DNA of 56,021 nucleotides from Lachnospiraceae bacterium (GTDB lineage: Bacteria > Bacillota > Clostridia > Lachnospirales > Lachnospiraceae). Of this stretch, positions 24,746-33,401 are shown piece by piece (the first letter of the stretch is position 1; each line of letters begins with the position of its first letter). Under the pieces are notes generated by a model, which worked only from the letters and a program-made list of their open reading frames with translations, had not been told where the DNA came from and did not search any database. The stretch spans positions 1 to 56,021 of the forward strand of contig JAFUFL010000013.1 in NCBI GenBank assembly GCA_017469935.1. Reading direction: 5' to 3'. Position numbers and translations under genes: made by a program.

Positions 24746-27253
24746 TTATGCGTTTTTCGGCCTTCTCCCCCTCCTCGCGGGAATAAAGACCTTCTCAAGA
24801 TGCCAGATCTCCTGCGCGTACTCCTCGATCGTTCTGTCAGAGGAGAACTTGCCGACGTTGGCCACGTTCATCATAGCCATGCGCGCCCATCTCTTGGGAT
24901 CGTTGTAAGCGGTCTCGACAGCTCTCTGCGCCGCTGCGTAGGACTCGAAGTCCGCGAGGATGAAGTATCTGTCCGCGCGGTCGGTTCCGCGTCTGCTGAG
25001 CAGGGAATCGTACAGAGGACGGAACAGATCCGGATCCTCAGGGGAATAAGTGCCGTCGATCAGCTGTACGAGCACTCTGCGGACATTCTGGTCCTCATTG
25101 AAGATCCTCTTGGGATCATAGCCGCCGAAGTTCTCGTAGCGGATGACCTCCTCGGAGGTCAGGCCGAAGATAAACGCGTTCTCCTCGCCTACTTCCTCTA
25201 CGATCTCGACGTTTGCGCCGTCCATGGTTCCCAGCGTCACCGCTCCGTTCAGCATGAACTTCATGTTGCCGGTACCGGAGGCTTCCTTGGAAGCCGTGGA
25301 GATCTGCTCGGAGACGTCTGCCGCCGCGATGATGATCTCCGCGTTGGATACTCTGTAGTTCTCGATAAATACGACCTTGATCTTGTCATCGATGGTGGGA
25401 TCGTTGTTGATCACATCCGCGACGGAGTTGATCAGCTTGATGGTCAGCTTGGCTGTCTTGTAGCCGGCTGCCGCCTTGGCGCCGAAGATGAAGGTTCTCT
25501 TCTTGAACTCCATGTCCGGGTTGTCTTTAAGCTGATTGTAAAGGTACATGACATGCAGGATGTTCAGGAGCTGTCTCTTGTACTCGTGCAGTCTCTTGAC
25601 CTGTACGTCGAAAATAGAGCGGGGATCGACTTCGATTCCGTTGTGCTCGAGGATATATTTTGCCAGGCGGACTTTGTTCTTGTACTTGATGTTCATGAAC
25701 TCTTTCTGCGCCTTGGCGTCGTCCACGTAGACTTCCAGTTCCTTCATCTGGGACAGATCCGTGATCCACTCGTCGCCGATCTTGTCGGTGACCCACTTGG
25801 CCAGGTTCTGGTTGCCGTGAAGAAGGAATCTTCTCTGCGTGATGCCGTTGGTCTTGTTGTTGAACTTCTCGGGGAACATCTCGTAGAAGTCCCTGAGCTC
25901 CTCGGTCATGAGGATCGCTGTGTGCAGCTCCGCAACGCCGTTTACGGAGAAGCCCGCGACGATTGCGAGGTTGGCCATGCGAACCTGCCCGTCATAGATG
26001 ATGCCCATCTTGTAGATCTTGTGGCCGACATCTACGCCCGTGTTGTCATAGCGGTTATGGATCTCTCTCTCAAATCTTCTGTTGATCTCCTCCACGATGG
26101 AGTAGATGCGGGGAAGGAGTCTGGAGAAGAGCTCGATGGGCCACTTCTCAAGAGCTTCCGCCATGATGGTGTGGTTGGTGTACGCGCAGCTCTTTGTGAC
26201 GACATTCCATGCCTCGTCCCATGTCAGAGCGTACTCATCCATGAGGATGCGCATGAGCTCGGGAATCGCCAGCGTGGGGTGTGTGTCGTTGAGCTGGAAG
26301 ACATACTTCTCATGAAGCTTTCTGATGTCGTCGTGTGTCTTCATGTACTTCTGGATCGCGCACTGAAGTGTGGCGGACACGAAGAAGTACTGCTGTTTGA
26401 GACGCAGCTCCTTGCCCTGGATGTGGTCATCGCAGGGATAGAGGACGTTGCAGATCGTGCGGGCCAGGTTTTCCTGTTCCACGGATTTCTGGTACTCACC
26501 TCTGTCAAAAGAGTCCAGCTTGAAGCTCACTACCGGCTCCGCGTCCCAGATTCTCAGCGTATCTACAAAACCGTTGCCGTAACCGATGACCGGAAGGTCA
26601 TAGGGAACAGCCTTGACAGCGCTGTAGCCTTCCTGCTTGTACATGGTGCGGCCGTTTCTGTCCAGATAAGAGGTGACATAGCCTCCGAAGTGTACTTCCT
26701 GTGTGTACTCAGGTCTTCTGAGCTCCAGCGGGTTGCCGTTGTCCAGCCAGTTGTCCGGAACTTCCACCTGGTAGCCGTCTCTGATCTCCTGCTTGAACAT
26801 ACCGTACTGGTAGCGGATGCCCGCGCCGTAGGCGGGATAGTTCAGAGTTGCAAGGGAATCCAGGAAACAGGCTGCCAGTCTTCCGAGACCGCCGTTACCC
26901 AGCGCCGCGTCGGGCTCCTGGTCCTCGATCGCGTCAAGCTTGAAGCCGAGTTCCTTGAGTGCCTGCTTGATGGGCTCGTAAGCCATCAGGTTGATGGCGT
27001 CGTTGCCGAAGGCGCGGCCCATGAGGAACTCCATGGACAGGTAAACGACCTGCTTGGGGTCCTTCTCGTCGAAAACCTTCTGGGTCCTCATCCAGCAGTC
27101 AATGATCTGATCCTTCAGGGCCATGGCGGAAGCCTGGAAGACCTGCTGGTCCGTAGCTTCCTTCATGGTGCGTCTGTACATGGTACGGACGTTGTACTCG
27201 ACACTTCTCTTGAAGAGATCCTTATCGAAATTAAACGTGGGTCTTTTTACCAT
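24746..27253 (-). CDS. glgP: Glycogen (alpha-glucan) phosphorylase
   Basis: Releases glucose 1-phosphate from glycogen. 835 residues, GT35 family, full length (family about 800-850). Key pieces: NGGLGRLAACFLDSLATLNY in the N-terminal half, FQLNDTHPTLAIPELMRIL in the middle, VKRLHEYKRQLLNILH, and the pyridoxal-phosphate lysine motif EASGTGNMKFMLNGA. C-terminal end is Arg/Lys-rich. It complements GlgC/GlgD at 38100-40492 in the same window, though they are not in one operon. Comes 119 bases behind ileS on the same strand. Confidence 0.96.
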   Translation of the reverse strand: MVKRPTFNFDKDLFKRSVEYNVRTMYRRTMKEATDQQVFQASAMALKDQIIDCWMRTQKVFDEKDPKQVVYLSMEFLMGRAFGNDAINLMAYEPIKQALKELGFKLDAIEDQEPDAALGNGGLGRLAACFLDSLATLNYPAYGAGIRYQYGMFKQEIRDGYQVEVPDNWLDNGNPLELRRPEYTQEVHFGGYVTSYLDRNGRTMYKQEGYSAVKAVPYDLPVIGYGNGFVDTLRIWDAEPVVSFKLDSFDRGEYQKSVEQENLARTICNVLYPCDDHIQGKELRLKQQYFFVSATLQCAIQKYMKTHDDIRKLHEKYVFQLNDTHPTLAIPELMRILMDEYALTWDEAWNVVTKSCAYTNHTIMAEALEKWPIELFSRLLPRIYSIVEEINRRFEREIHNRYDNTGVDVGHKIYKMGIIYDGQVRMANLAIVAGFSVNGVAELHTAILMTEELRDFYEMFPEKFNNKTNGITQRRFLLHGNQNLAKWVTDKIGDEWITDLSQMKELEVYVDDAKAQKEFMNIKYKNKVRLAKYILEHNGIEVDPRSIFDVQVKRLHEYKRQLLNILHVMYLYNQLKDNPDMEFKKRTFIFGAKAAAGYKTAKLTIKLINSVADVINNDPTIDDKIKVVFIENYRVSNAEIIIAAADVSEQISTASKEASGTGNMKFMLNGAVTLGTMDGANVEIVEEVGEENAFIFGLTSEEVIRYENFGGYDPKRIFNEDQNVRRVLVQLIDGTYSPEDPDLFRPLYDSLLSRRGTDRADRYFILADFESYAAAQRAVETAYNDPKRWARMAMMNVANVGKFSSDRTIEEYAQEIWHLEKVFIPARRGRRPKNA

Positions 27254-27372
27254 TCTTTATTTCTCCTCCGTGACCCGCGGCGCGAACCGCTCCGATTCCA
27301 TACCGGTTCGATGCCCGCGCCGCAGGCGCTGATATTCAAGGCTCGCAGAGCGAGCCGCTGTGGTCGCCGTTG

Positions 27373-30300
27373 TCAGATCTTCTGAACGCCGATCGTGACC
27401 TTCTCGCCGTTGATATCCCAGGCCTTCTCGTTTGCCAGGGGCTCATCCTGCTCGATCTTATCCGCCAGGACTTTGCCCGCGATCGCCGCCTCGTTGGCCG
27501 CCGCCACTGCGGACAGCTTTTTGTTGCCGCCGAGGGAGACGCGGATGCGGTCCATGACCTCGAACCCGGACTCTTTTCTCATGGTCTGGATCTTGCTGAT
27601 CAGCTCGAATACATAGCCTTCCTCGATCAGCTCAGGCGTCAGGTTCGTGTCCAGAACAACGGTAATCGCGCCGTCTTCCTGGCTCACATAGCCTTCCTTG
27701 CGGGCCGTCTCGATGAGAAGATCTTCCTCAAGGAGTTCTACGGCGACGCCGTTCACATCCAGGCGAAGCGCCCCCTCGCTCCTGAGTGTATCCATGGCGC
27801 TGTTTCCGTCCAGTTCTGCCAGGAACTTTCTGATTCCGCCCAGCTGTTTGCCGTACTTGGGGCCCACTGTGCGCAGCTGCGGCTTGAAAGTATAACTCGT
27901 GAATTCCCGGACATCGTCCGTGAAGATCACTTTTTTGACATTGAGCTCATTCCCAATGATGTCCTGGAAGAAGGCGTTGAGATCCTTCTGTGCCTTTACG
28001 AACATCTGCGCGATGGGCTGTCTGTTCTTGATATTGGAAGCATTCCGGCAGGCGCGGCCCATGACGACGATCTTAAGGACCTCGTCCATGCTCTCCTCGA
28101 GCTCCTTGTCGATGTGTGCCTCATCCGCCTCGGGGAACAGGCACAGGTGGATGCTCTCGGGAGCCGTCTCGTCGACGCTTCTGACGATGTTCTGGTAGAT
28201 CTCCTCGGTCATGAAGGGGATCATGGGAGCGGCGCACTTGCACACGTTCACAAGAGCCGTGTACAGAGTCATATACGCATTGATCTTGTCCTGCTCCATG
28301 CCCTTTGCCCAGAAACGGTCGCGGCAGCGGCGGACATACCAGTTGGACATCTCATCCACGAATGTCTCCAGAGCGCCTGCCGCCTCGGGGATCCTGTACT
28401 TGTCCAGGTTCGCATCCGTGTTTCCAATCATCGTATTCATACGGGACAGGAGCCACTTGTCCATGACGCTGAGCTTCTCATAGTCCAGCGTGTACTTTGT
28501 GGGATCGAAGTTGTCGATATCCGCGTACAAAGTATAGAAAGCATAGGTGTTCCACAGCGTTCCGAGGAACTTGCGCTGGCCTTCCTTGACGGTCTTGTCG
28601 GAGAACTTGTTGGGCAGCCAGGGCGCGCTGTTGGTATAGAAATACCAGCGGATCGCGTCCGCGCCGTGCATCTTCAGAGCCGTGAAAGGATCTACCGCAT
28701 TGCCCTTGCTCTTGGACATCTTGTTGCCGTCCTCATCCAGGACAAGGCCCAGCACGATGACGTTCTCATAGCAGGGCTTGTCAAAGAGGAGCGTGGACTC
28801 CGCATGCAGGGAATAGAACCATCCGCGGGTCTGGTCCACCGCCTCGCTGATGAAGGCAGCGGGGAACCACTTCTCGAAGAGTTCCTTATTTTCAAATGGA
28901 TAGTGGAGCTGCGCATAAGGCATGGCTCCGGAGTCGAACCAGCAGTCGATGACCTCGGGAACGCGGTGCATTTCTCCGCCGCACTCGGGGCACTTGATCG
29001 TATAGGCGTCCACGTAAGGTCTGTGGAGCTCGGTCTTAAGCGCTTCGGGGTTTCCGGAGAGCTCGGCCAGCTCTTTTTTGCTGCCTACGCTCAGCTGGTG
29101 GCCGCAGCCCTTGCACTCCCAGATGTTGAGGGGAGTTCCCCAGTATCTGTCGCGGGAGATGCCCCAGTCCTGGATGTTCTCCAGCCAGTTGCCAAAGCGA
29201 CCCTCTCCGATGGTCGGAGGGATCCAGTTGATCTTCTTGTTGCCGCTCACCAGGTCATCGCGGACGGAAGTCATCTTGATGAACCAGGACTGGCGTGCGT
29301 AGTACAGAAGAGGCGTGCCGCAGCGCCAGCAGTGCGGATAGTCGTGCTCGAACTTGGGAGCAGAGAACAAAATACCGCGCGCGCTCAAGTCCCCCAGGAC
29401 TTCAGGGTCAGCGCTGACCGCGCCCTTGTCCATCTCGGCCTGTGTGGGCTTGCAGCGCATGCCCGCGAAAGGAGTTCCCTCGACCAGGCAGCCCTGTGCG
29501 TCGACGAGCTGAACGAAAGGAGCGTCATACTTGCGGCCGACTCTCGCGTCGTCCTCACCGAAAGCAGGTGCGATGTGAACGATGCCGGTACCGTCTGTCA
29601 TGGTTACATAGTCGTCGCAGTAGACGAAGAAAGCCTTCTTGTGCTGCTGCGCCGTTCTTCTGGCGGCTTCCTCATAGAGGGGCTCGTAGGACTTGTACTC
29701 GAGGTCCGTGCCCTTCATGGTCGCAAGGATCTCATAAGCCTTGCCGTCCGCCGTCGCGTCAAACTTGTCCTTAAGAGGCTCCAGGACCTGGTCCAGCAGA
29801 GCCTGCGCCATATAATAGGTATATCCGTCGATGGCCTTTACCTTGGCGTACATGTCCTCCGGGTTCACGCAGAGCGCGATATTGGAAGGCAGCGTCCAGG
29901 GCGTGGTTGTCCATGCCAGGAAATAGGCGTCCTCATCCGTCAGCTTGAAGCGCACGATCGCGGAGCGCTCCTTGAGGGTCTTGTAGCCCTGCGCCACTTC
30001 GTGGGAGGACAGAGGGGTTCCGCAGCTGGGGCAGTAAGGGACGACCTTGAAGCCCTTGTAGAGAAGGCCCTTCTCCCAGATCGTCTTCAGAGCCCACCAT
30101 TCGGACTCGATGAAATCATCGTAATAGGTGACATAGGGGTTGTCCATGTCCGCCCAGAAGCCGACCGTGTCGGAGAAATCCTCCCACATCGATTTGTACT
30201 TCCAGACACTTTCCTTACACTTCTCGACAAAGGGAGCGATCCCGTACTCTTCGATCTGCTCCTTGCCCTCGATACCGATCTCTTTCTCGACTTCCAGCTC

Positions 30301-30576
30301 TACGGGAAGTCCGTGGGTGTCCCAGCCGGCTTTTCTGGGGACCTGATATCCCTTCATCGTGCGGTAGCGCGGCACCATGTCTTTGATGACTCTTGTCAGA
30401 ACATGGCCGATGTGCGGCTTTCCGTTAGCCGTGGGCGGGCCGTCATAAAACATATATGTAGGGCAGCCCTCACGCTCCTTCACGCTCTTTTCAAAGATCT
30501 TGTTTTCTTTCCAGAATTTCTGTGTGTTGTGCTCTCTCTCCACGAAATTCAGGTCGGGGTTTACTTTTTTGTACAT
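27373..30576 (-). CDS. ileS: Isoleucyl-tRNA synthetase, long (type 2-like) form
   Basis: Charges tRNA-Ile. 1067 residues, class I. HIGH at 55-58 in TANGKPHIGHVLTRVIKDM, KMSKSKGNAVDP at about 618, and the editing domain with LAWTTTPWTLPSN. Length and N-terminal sequence (RKAGWDTHGLPVELEVEKE, VPYCPSCGTPLSSHE) follow the longer Thermus/eukaryote-like type rather than the roughly 930-residue Escherichia type. The C-terminal part carries the long domain of the type-2 form. AAGGAG precedes the ATG. A promoter with perfect boxes lies upstream; no T-box leader is seen. Confidence 0.96.
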   Translation of the reverse strand: MYKKVNPDLNFVEREHNTQKFWKENKIFEKSVKEREGCPTYMFYDGPPTANGKPHIGHVLTRVIKDMVPRYRTMKGYQVPRKAGWDTHGLPVELEVEKEIGIEGKEQIEEYGIAPFVEKCKESVWKYKSMWEDFSDTVGFWADMDNPYVTYYDDFIESEWWALKTIWEKGLLYKGFKVVPYCPSCGTPLSSHEVAQGYKTLKERSAIVRFKLTDEDAYFLAWTTTPWTLPSNIALCVNPEDMYAKVKAIDGYTYYMAQALLDQVLEPLKDKFDATADGKAYEILATMKGTDLEYKSYEPLYEEAARRTAQQHKKAFFVYCDDYVTMTDGTGIVHIAPAFGEDDARVGRKYDAPFVQLVDAQGCLVEGTPFAGMRCKPTQAEMDKGAVSADPEVLGDLSARGILFSAPKFEHDYPHCWRCGTPLLYYARQSWFIKMTSVRDDLVSGNKKINWIPPTIGEGRFGNWLENIQDWGISRDRYWGTPLNIWECKGCGHQLSVGSKKELAELSGNPEALKTELHRPYVDAYTIKCPECGGEMHRVPEVIDCWFDSGAMPYAQLHYPFENKELFEKWFPAAFISEAVDQTRGWFYSLHAESTLLFDKPCYENVIVLGLVLDEDGNKMSKSKGNAVDPFTALKMHGADAIRWYFYTNSAPWLPNKFSDKTVKEGQRKFLGTLWNTYAFYTLYADIDNFDPTKYTLDYEKLSVMDKWLLSRMNTMIGNTDANLDKYRIPEAAGALETFVDEMSNWYVRRCRDRFWAKGMEQDKINAYMTLYTALVNVCKCAAPMIPFMTEEIYQNIVRSVDETAPESIHLCLFPEADEAHIDKELEESMDEVLKIVVMGRACRNASNIKNRQPIAQMFVKAQKDLNAFFQDIIGNELNVKKVIFTDDVREFTSYTFKPQLRTVGPKYGKQLGGIRKFLAELDGNSAMDTLRSEGALRLDVNGVAVELLEEDLLIETARKEGYVSQEDGAITVVLDTNLTPELIEEGYVFELISKIQTMRKESGFEVMDRIRVSLGGNKKLSAVAAANEAAIAGKVLADKIEQDEPLANEKAWDINGEKVTIGVQKI

Positions 30577-30658
30577 CTTTCTCCTTCCGCCTTTCTCGTC
30601 AGCTTATTTAGGATGGAAGAAATACAGAATCCTGCACTTTCTCCACATTAACCATGAG

Positions 30659-30688
30659 ATTATAACGTTTGCGGCAAAATACTGTCAA
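30659..30688 (-). promoter_or_regulatory. Promoter of ileS
   Basis: On the minus strand TTGACA (complement of 30683-30688), 18 bases, TATAAT (complement of 30659-30664): both boxes match the sigma-70/sigma-A consensus. It lies about 80 bases ahead of the ileS start. The leader shows no T-box AGGGTGG-type sequence. Confidence 0.8.
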
Positions 30689-30883
30689 GGACTGTATCAC
30701 AACTTGTCATAAAGTCGTAAAAACTTGTCGGTTTTCTCTATTTTGGCAGATTTGACATAAAAACTGCCCCGTTCTCTGTGCAGACAGGTAAGAATCTTCC
30801 TCCGCCAGGGTCCGATTCATCGGTCGTGCCGTCATTCTGCTCATGTTTCCGGGTTTCTTTTGACCAAAAAACAGCCAAATAAA

Positions 30884-30936
30884 TTGCAGAACCCTGCTAT
30901 TCGTAGTATCATCAATGAGATGGGTGTCTTGACACC
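30884..30936 (+). promoter_or_regulatory. Promoter and candidate operator of pncB
   Basis: TTGCAG (30884-30889), 17 bases, TATCAT (30907-30912). Right behind it, in the expected +5 to +20 region, is the palindrome GGTGTCTTGACACC (30923-30936), perfect 6-bp arms around TT. NAD-salvage genes of Firmicutes are commonly repressed by the nicotinate-sensing NiaR; a palindrome in this place fits, but I have not matched it to a verified NiaR motif. Confidence 0.55.
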
Positions 30937-30965
30937 ACCACTCAGCTATCACTTAGGAGGAAAAA

Positions 30966-32438
30966 ATGGACAGACAAAACCTGACACTGCTCACAGATCT
31001 TTATGAGCTGACAATGATGCAGGGCTACTTCAAGAATAAGGAAGAAAACAATACCGTCATTTTCGACGCCTTCTTCCGCAACAACCCTTTTGGCGGCGGA
31101 TATTCGATCATGTGCGGCATCGAGCAGCTCGTCAAATACATCAAGGAGCTGCACTTCAGCAAGCAGGATATCGACTATCTGCGGAGCCTCGGCATCTTTG
31201 ATGAAGAGTTTCTTTCATACCTGGCCGCTTTCCGCTTCACCGGAAGCATCTACGCGATTCCGGAAGGATCGCTCATGTTCCCCAGGGAACCCATGGTCAA
31301 GGTCATTGCTCCCATTATGCAGGCGCAGCTTGTGGAGACCGCGATTCTCAACATCATCAACCACCAGAGCCTGATCGCCACCAAGGCGGCCCGCATCTGC
31401 TATGCGGCCCGCGGTGACGGAATCATGGAATTCGGCCTTCGCCGCGCGCAGGGCCCCGACGCCGGAACCTACGGCGCCCGCGCCGCTGTCATCGCCGGCT
31501 GCGTCGGAACTTCCAACGTGCTGTGCGGACAGCTCTTCGACGTCCCCGTAAAGGGTACCCACGCCCACAGCTGGATCATGAGCTTCCCGGATGAACTGAC
31601 CGCTTTCAAGACCTACGGCGATATGTATCCGAATGCCTGCATCCTTCTCGCAGACACCTATGACACACTCAAGTCCGGCGTTCCCAACGCCATCAAGACT
31701 TTCCAGTACCTGCGCGACAAGGGCATCCTGGGCAAAGGCTACGGCATCCGCCTCGACAGCGGCGACCTCGCCTACATCTCCAAGAAGGCACGCAAGATGC
31801 TCGACGACGCCGGTTTCCCGGACGCGATCATCTCCGCTTCCAACGACCTGGATGAGCACCTGATCGACTCCCTGAAGAACCAGGGTGCGACCATCACCTC
31901 CTGGGGCGTCGGCACGCACCTGATCACAGCCAAAGACAACCCGTCCTTCGGCGGCGTCTACAAGCTCGCCGCGATCCAGAATCCGGACGGCACCTTTGAG
32001 CCCAAGATCAAGCTCTCCGAGAACACCGAGAAGGTCACCAATCCCGGCAACAAGAAGATCTACCGCGTATACGAGAAGGCCAGCCACAAGATCATCGCCG
32101 ACCTGATCTGCCTCGAGGAGGAAACTTTCACCACCGACCGCCCTCTGGTCCTCTTCGACCCGGTCGAGCCCTGGAAGAAGACCCGTCTGGAAGCAGACGA
32201 GTTCGAGCTCAGAGAGCTCCTGGTTCCTCTGTTCCTCAACGGCGAGTGCGTCTACACTTCCCCCAAGACCATGGACATCCGCAAGCAGTGCCTTGCCGAG
32301 CAGGATACTCTGTGGGAGGAATCCAGGCGTCTGGTCAACCCTCACCAGGTCTACGTCGACCTGTCCAGGAAGCTGTATGACACCAAGCTCCGCCTTCTCG
32401 ACGAAGTCGGTGAGAAGCATCAGGGGATTCAGAGCTGA
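30966..32438 (+). CDS. pncB: Nicotinate phosphoribosyltransferase
   Basis: Makes nicotinate mononucleotide from nicotinate and PRPP in NAD salvage. 490 residues, with TDLYELTMMQGYF at the N-terminus, EFGLRRAQGPDAG, GTSNVLCGQLFDVPVKGTHAHSW with the catalytic His region, GIRLDSGDLAYISKKAR and TSWGVGTHLITAKDNPS. Length is normal. AGGAGG precedes the ATG. A single-gene unit with a promoter before and a terminator after it. Confidence 0.95.
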   Translation: MDRQNLTLLTDLYELTMMQGYFKNKEENNTVIFDAFFRNNPFGGGYSIMCGIEQLVKYIKELHFSKQDIDYLRSLGIFDEEFLSYLAAFRFTGSIYAIPEGSLMFPREPMVKVIAPIMQAQLVETAILNIINHQSLIATKAARICYAARGDGIMEFGLRRAQGPDAGTYGARAAVIAGCVGTSNVLCGQLFDVPVKGTHAHSWIMSFPDELTAFKTYGDMYPNACILLADTYDTLKSGVPNAIKTFQYLRDKGILGKGYGIRLDSGDLAYISKKARKMLDDAGFPDAIISASNDLDEHLIDSLKNQGATITSWGVGTHLITAKDNPSFGGVYKLAAIQNPDGTFEPKIKLSENTEKVTNPGNKKIYRVYEKASHKIIADLICLEEETFTTDRPLVLFDPVEPWKKTRLEADEFELRELLVPLFLNGECVYTSPKTMDIRKQCLAEQDTLWEESRRLVNPHQVYVDLSRKLYDTKLRLLDEVGEKHQGIQS

Positions 32439-32480
32439 TCGCGGAGCGACAATATTGAATTTTTATGGAATAATACCGGA

Positions 32481-32505
32481 ACCGGGCTCTTTGAGCCCGG
32501 TTTTG
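32481..32505 (+). terminator. Terminator of pncB
   Basis: Perfect arms ACCGGGCTC (32481-32489) and GAGCCCGGT (32493-32501) with a TTT loop, followed by TTTG. It lies 43 bases behind the pncB stop. Confidence 0.85.
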
Positions 32506-32638
32506 TGTTGTTCTGAGATGTGTTATTCCTCCCGCTCCGCAATCTGGTCATATAAAAAATAATTTTCTGGCGCTATTAATATATTCAGATATGGCTATAC
32601 TTTGGTTAAGTTAGAAAACAGACAGACAGGAGGTCATT

Positions 32639-33253
32639 ATGAATAGTTTAGACACAGCCGCAGAGATCAGCAGCACGAAGGAAGAGCAGCTGAGAAAGAT
32701 GGTTTTTGCCGGAATCTTCGCTGCGATTACATATGTAGTATTTACGTTCTTATCCATCCCGATTCCCACAATTGCCGGCGATAAGGTCACGGTGCACCTG
32801 GGCAACGCATTCTGCGTGCTGGGCGCCCTGATCCTCGGAAGCGCCTACGGCGGCGTCGGCGGAGCGCTCGGACTTACGATCGCGGACCTGATGGATCCCG
32901 TTTATATCGTTCAGGCGCCGATCACATTCGTGATTAAGTTTCTTATGGGTGTACTGGTAGGATTTATCGCGCACAGGATGGGGCACATCACGACAGAGAA
33001 GGATTTGACAAAGGTGCTGCGCTGGACAATAGCCGCTGTTGTCGCAGGTCTTTTGTTTAACGCCGTCTTCGATCCCACGATCCGCTACTTCTACAAGATT
33101 CTGATCCTGGGCAAGCCCGCCGCGGAAGTGTCCTTCGCGATCAATCTTGGGGTGACCGCCATCAATTCGGTGGTATCCGCTTTTATTACAACGGTACTGT
33201 ACATGGCGCTGAGAGCGCCGCTCAAGAAAACAGGTCTGTTCTTCTATTTCTGA
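32639..33253 (+). CDS. ECF transporter S component (substrate-binding membrane protein)
   Basis: 204 residues with six hydrophobic segments. The pattern VHLGNAFCVLGALILGSAYG, then GGVGGALGLTIADLMDP and TFVIKFLMGVLVGFIAHRMG, is that of ECF S components of the small-vitamin type; the glycine- and alanine-rich helix pairs with the shared EcfT. An N-terminal soluble tail of about 20 residues is present. Substrate not determinable; HmpT/pantothenate/pyridoxine-like specificities are possible. No EcfA or EcfT gene is nearby, so it would use a shared module. ACAGGAGG lies before the ATG. Own terminator at 33311. Confidence 0.8.
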   Translation: MNSLDTAAEISSTKEEQLRKMVFAGIFAAITYVVFTFLSIPIPTIAGDKVTVHLGNAFCVLGALILGSAYGGVGGALGLTIADLMDPVYIVQAPITFVIKFLMGVLVGFIAHRMGHITTEKDLTKVLRWTIAAVVAGLLFNAVFDPTIRYFYKILILGKPAAEVSFAINLGVTAINSVVSAFITTVLYMALRAPLKKTGLFFYF

Positions 33254-33310
33254 GAGATTGCTCTATGAGCATTGAATATGTAAGTAAAAAGTTGTCGCAC
33301 AAACAAAGTG

Positions 33311-33361
33311 CCCCTTCCTGGTAAGCAAGCTAAACTTGTTGCCGGGAAGGGGGCCTTTTTG
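33311..33361 (+). terminator. Terminator of the ECF S-component gene
   Basis: Arms CCCCTTCCTGG (33311-33321) and CCGGGAAGGGG (33342-33352) with one wobble, a 20-nt loop, and GGCC then six T. Strong. Confidence 0.85.
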
Positions 33362-33372
33362 TTTTTAAGGTG

Positions 33373-33401
33373 TGTGTCACTTGATACGTCCCCCTGACAC
33401 A
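33373..33401. repeat. Single copy of the 29-nt REP-like unit
   Basis: These 29 nt equal the right arm of the palindrome at 12286-12314 with two changes (CTTG for CCGG in the middle). Both ends keep TGTGTCA and TGACACA, so it still has short inverted ends. It ends directly against the mfd stop codon (33402-33404). Confidence 0.85.

Noticed and set aside
27340-27356. Terminator between ileS and glgP
   Set aside because: GGCTCGC/GCGAGCC forms a clean stem, but the minus strand has only TT after it. It may be a weak processing site; not enough to call.
30577-30965. T-box riboswitch before ileS
   Set aside because: No T-box core sequence or specifier-loop pattern could be found in the minus-strand leader, only about 70-80 bases from the promoter to the start.
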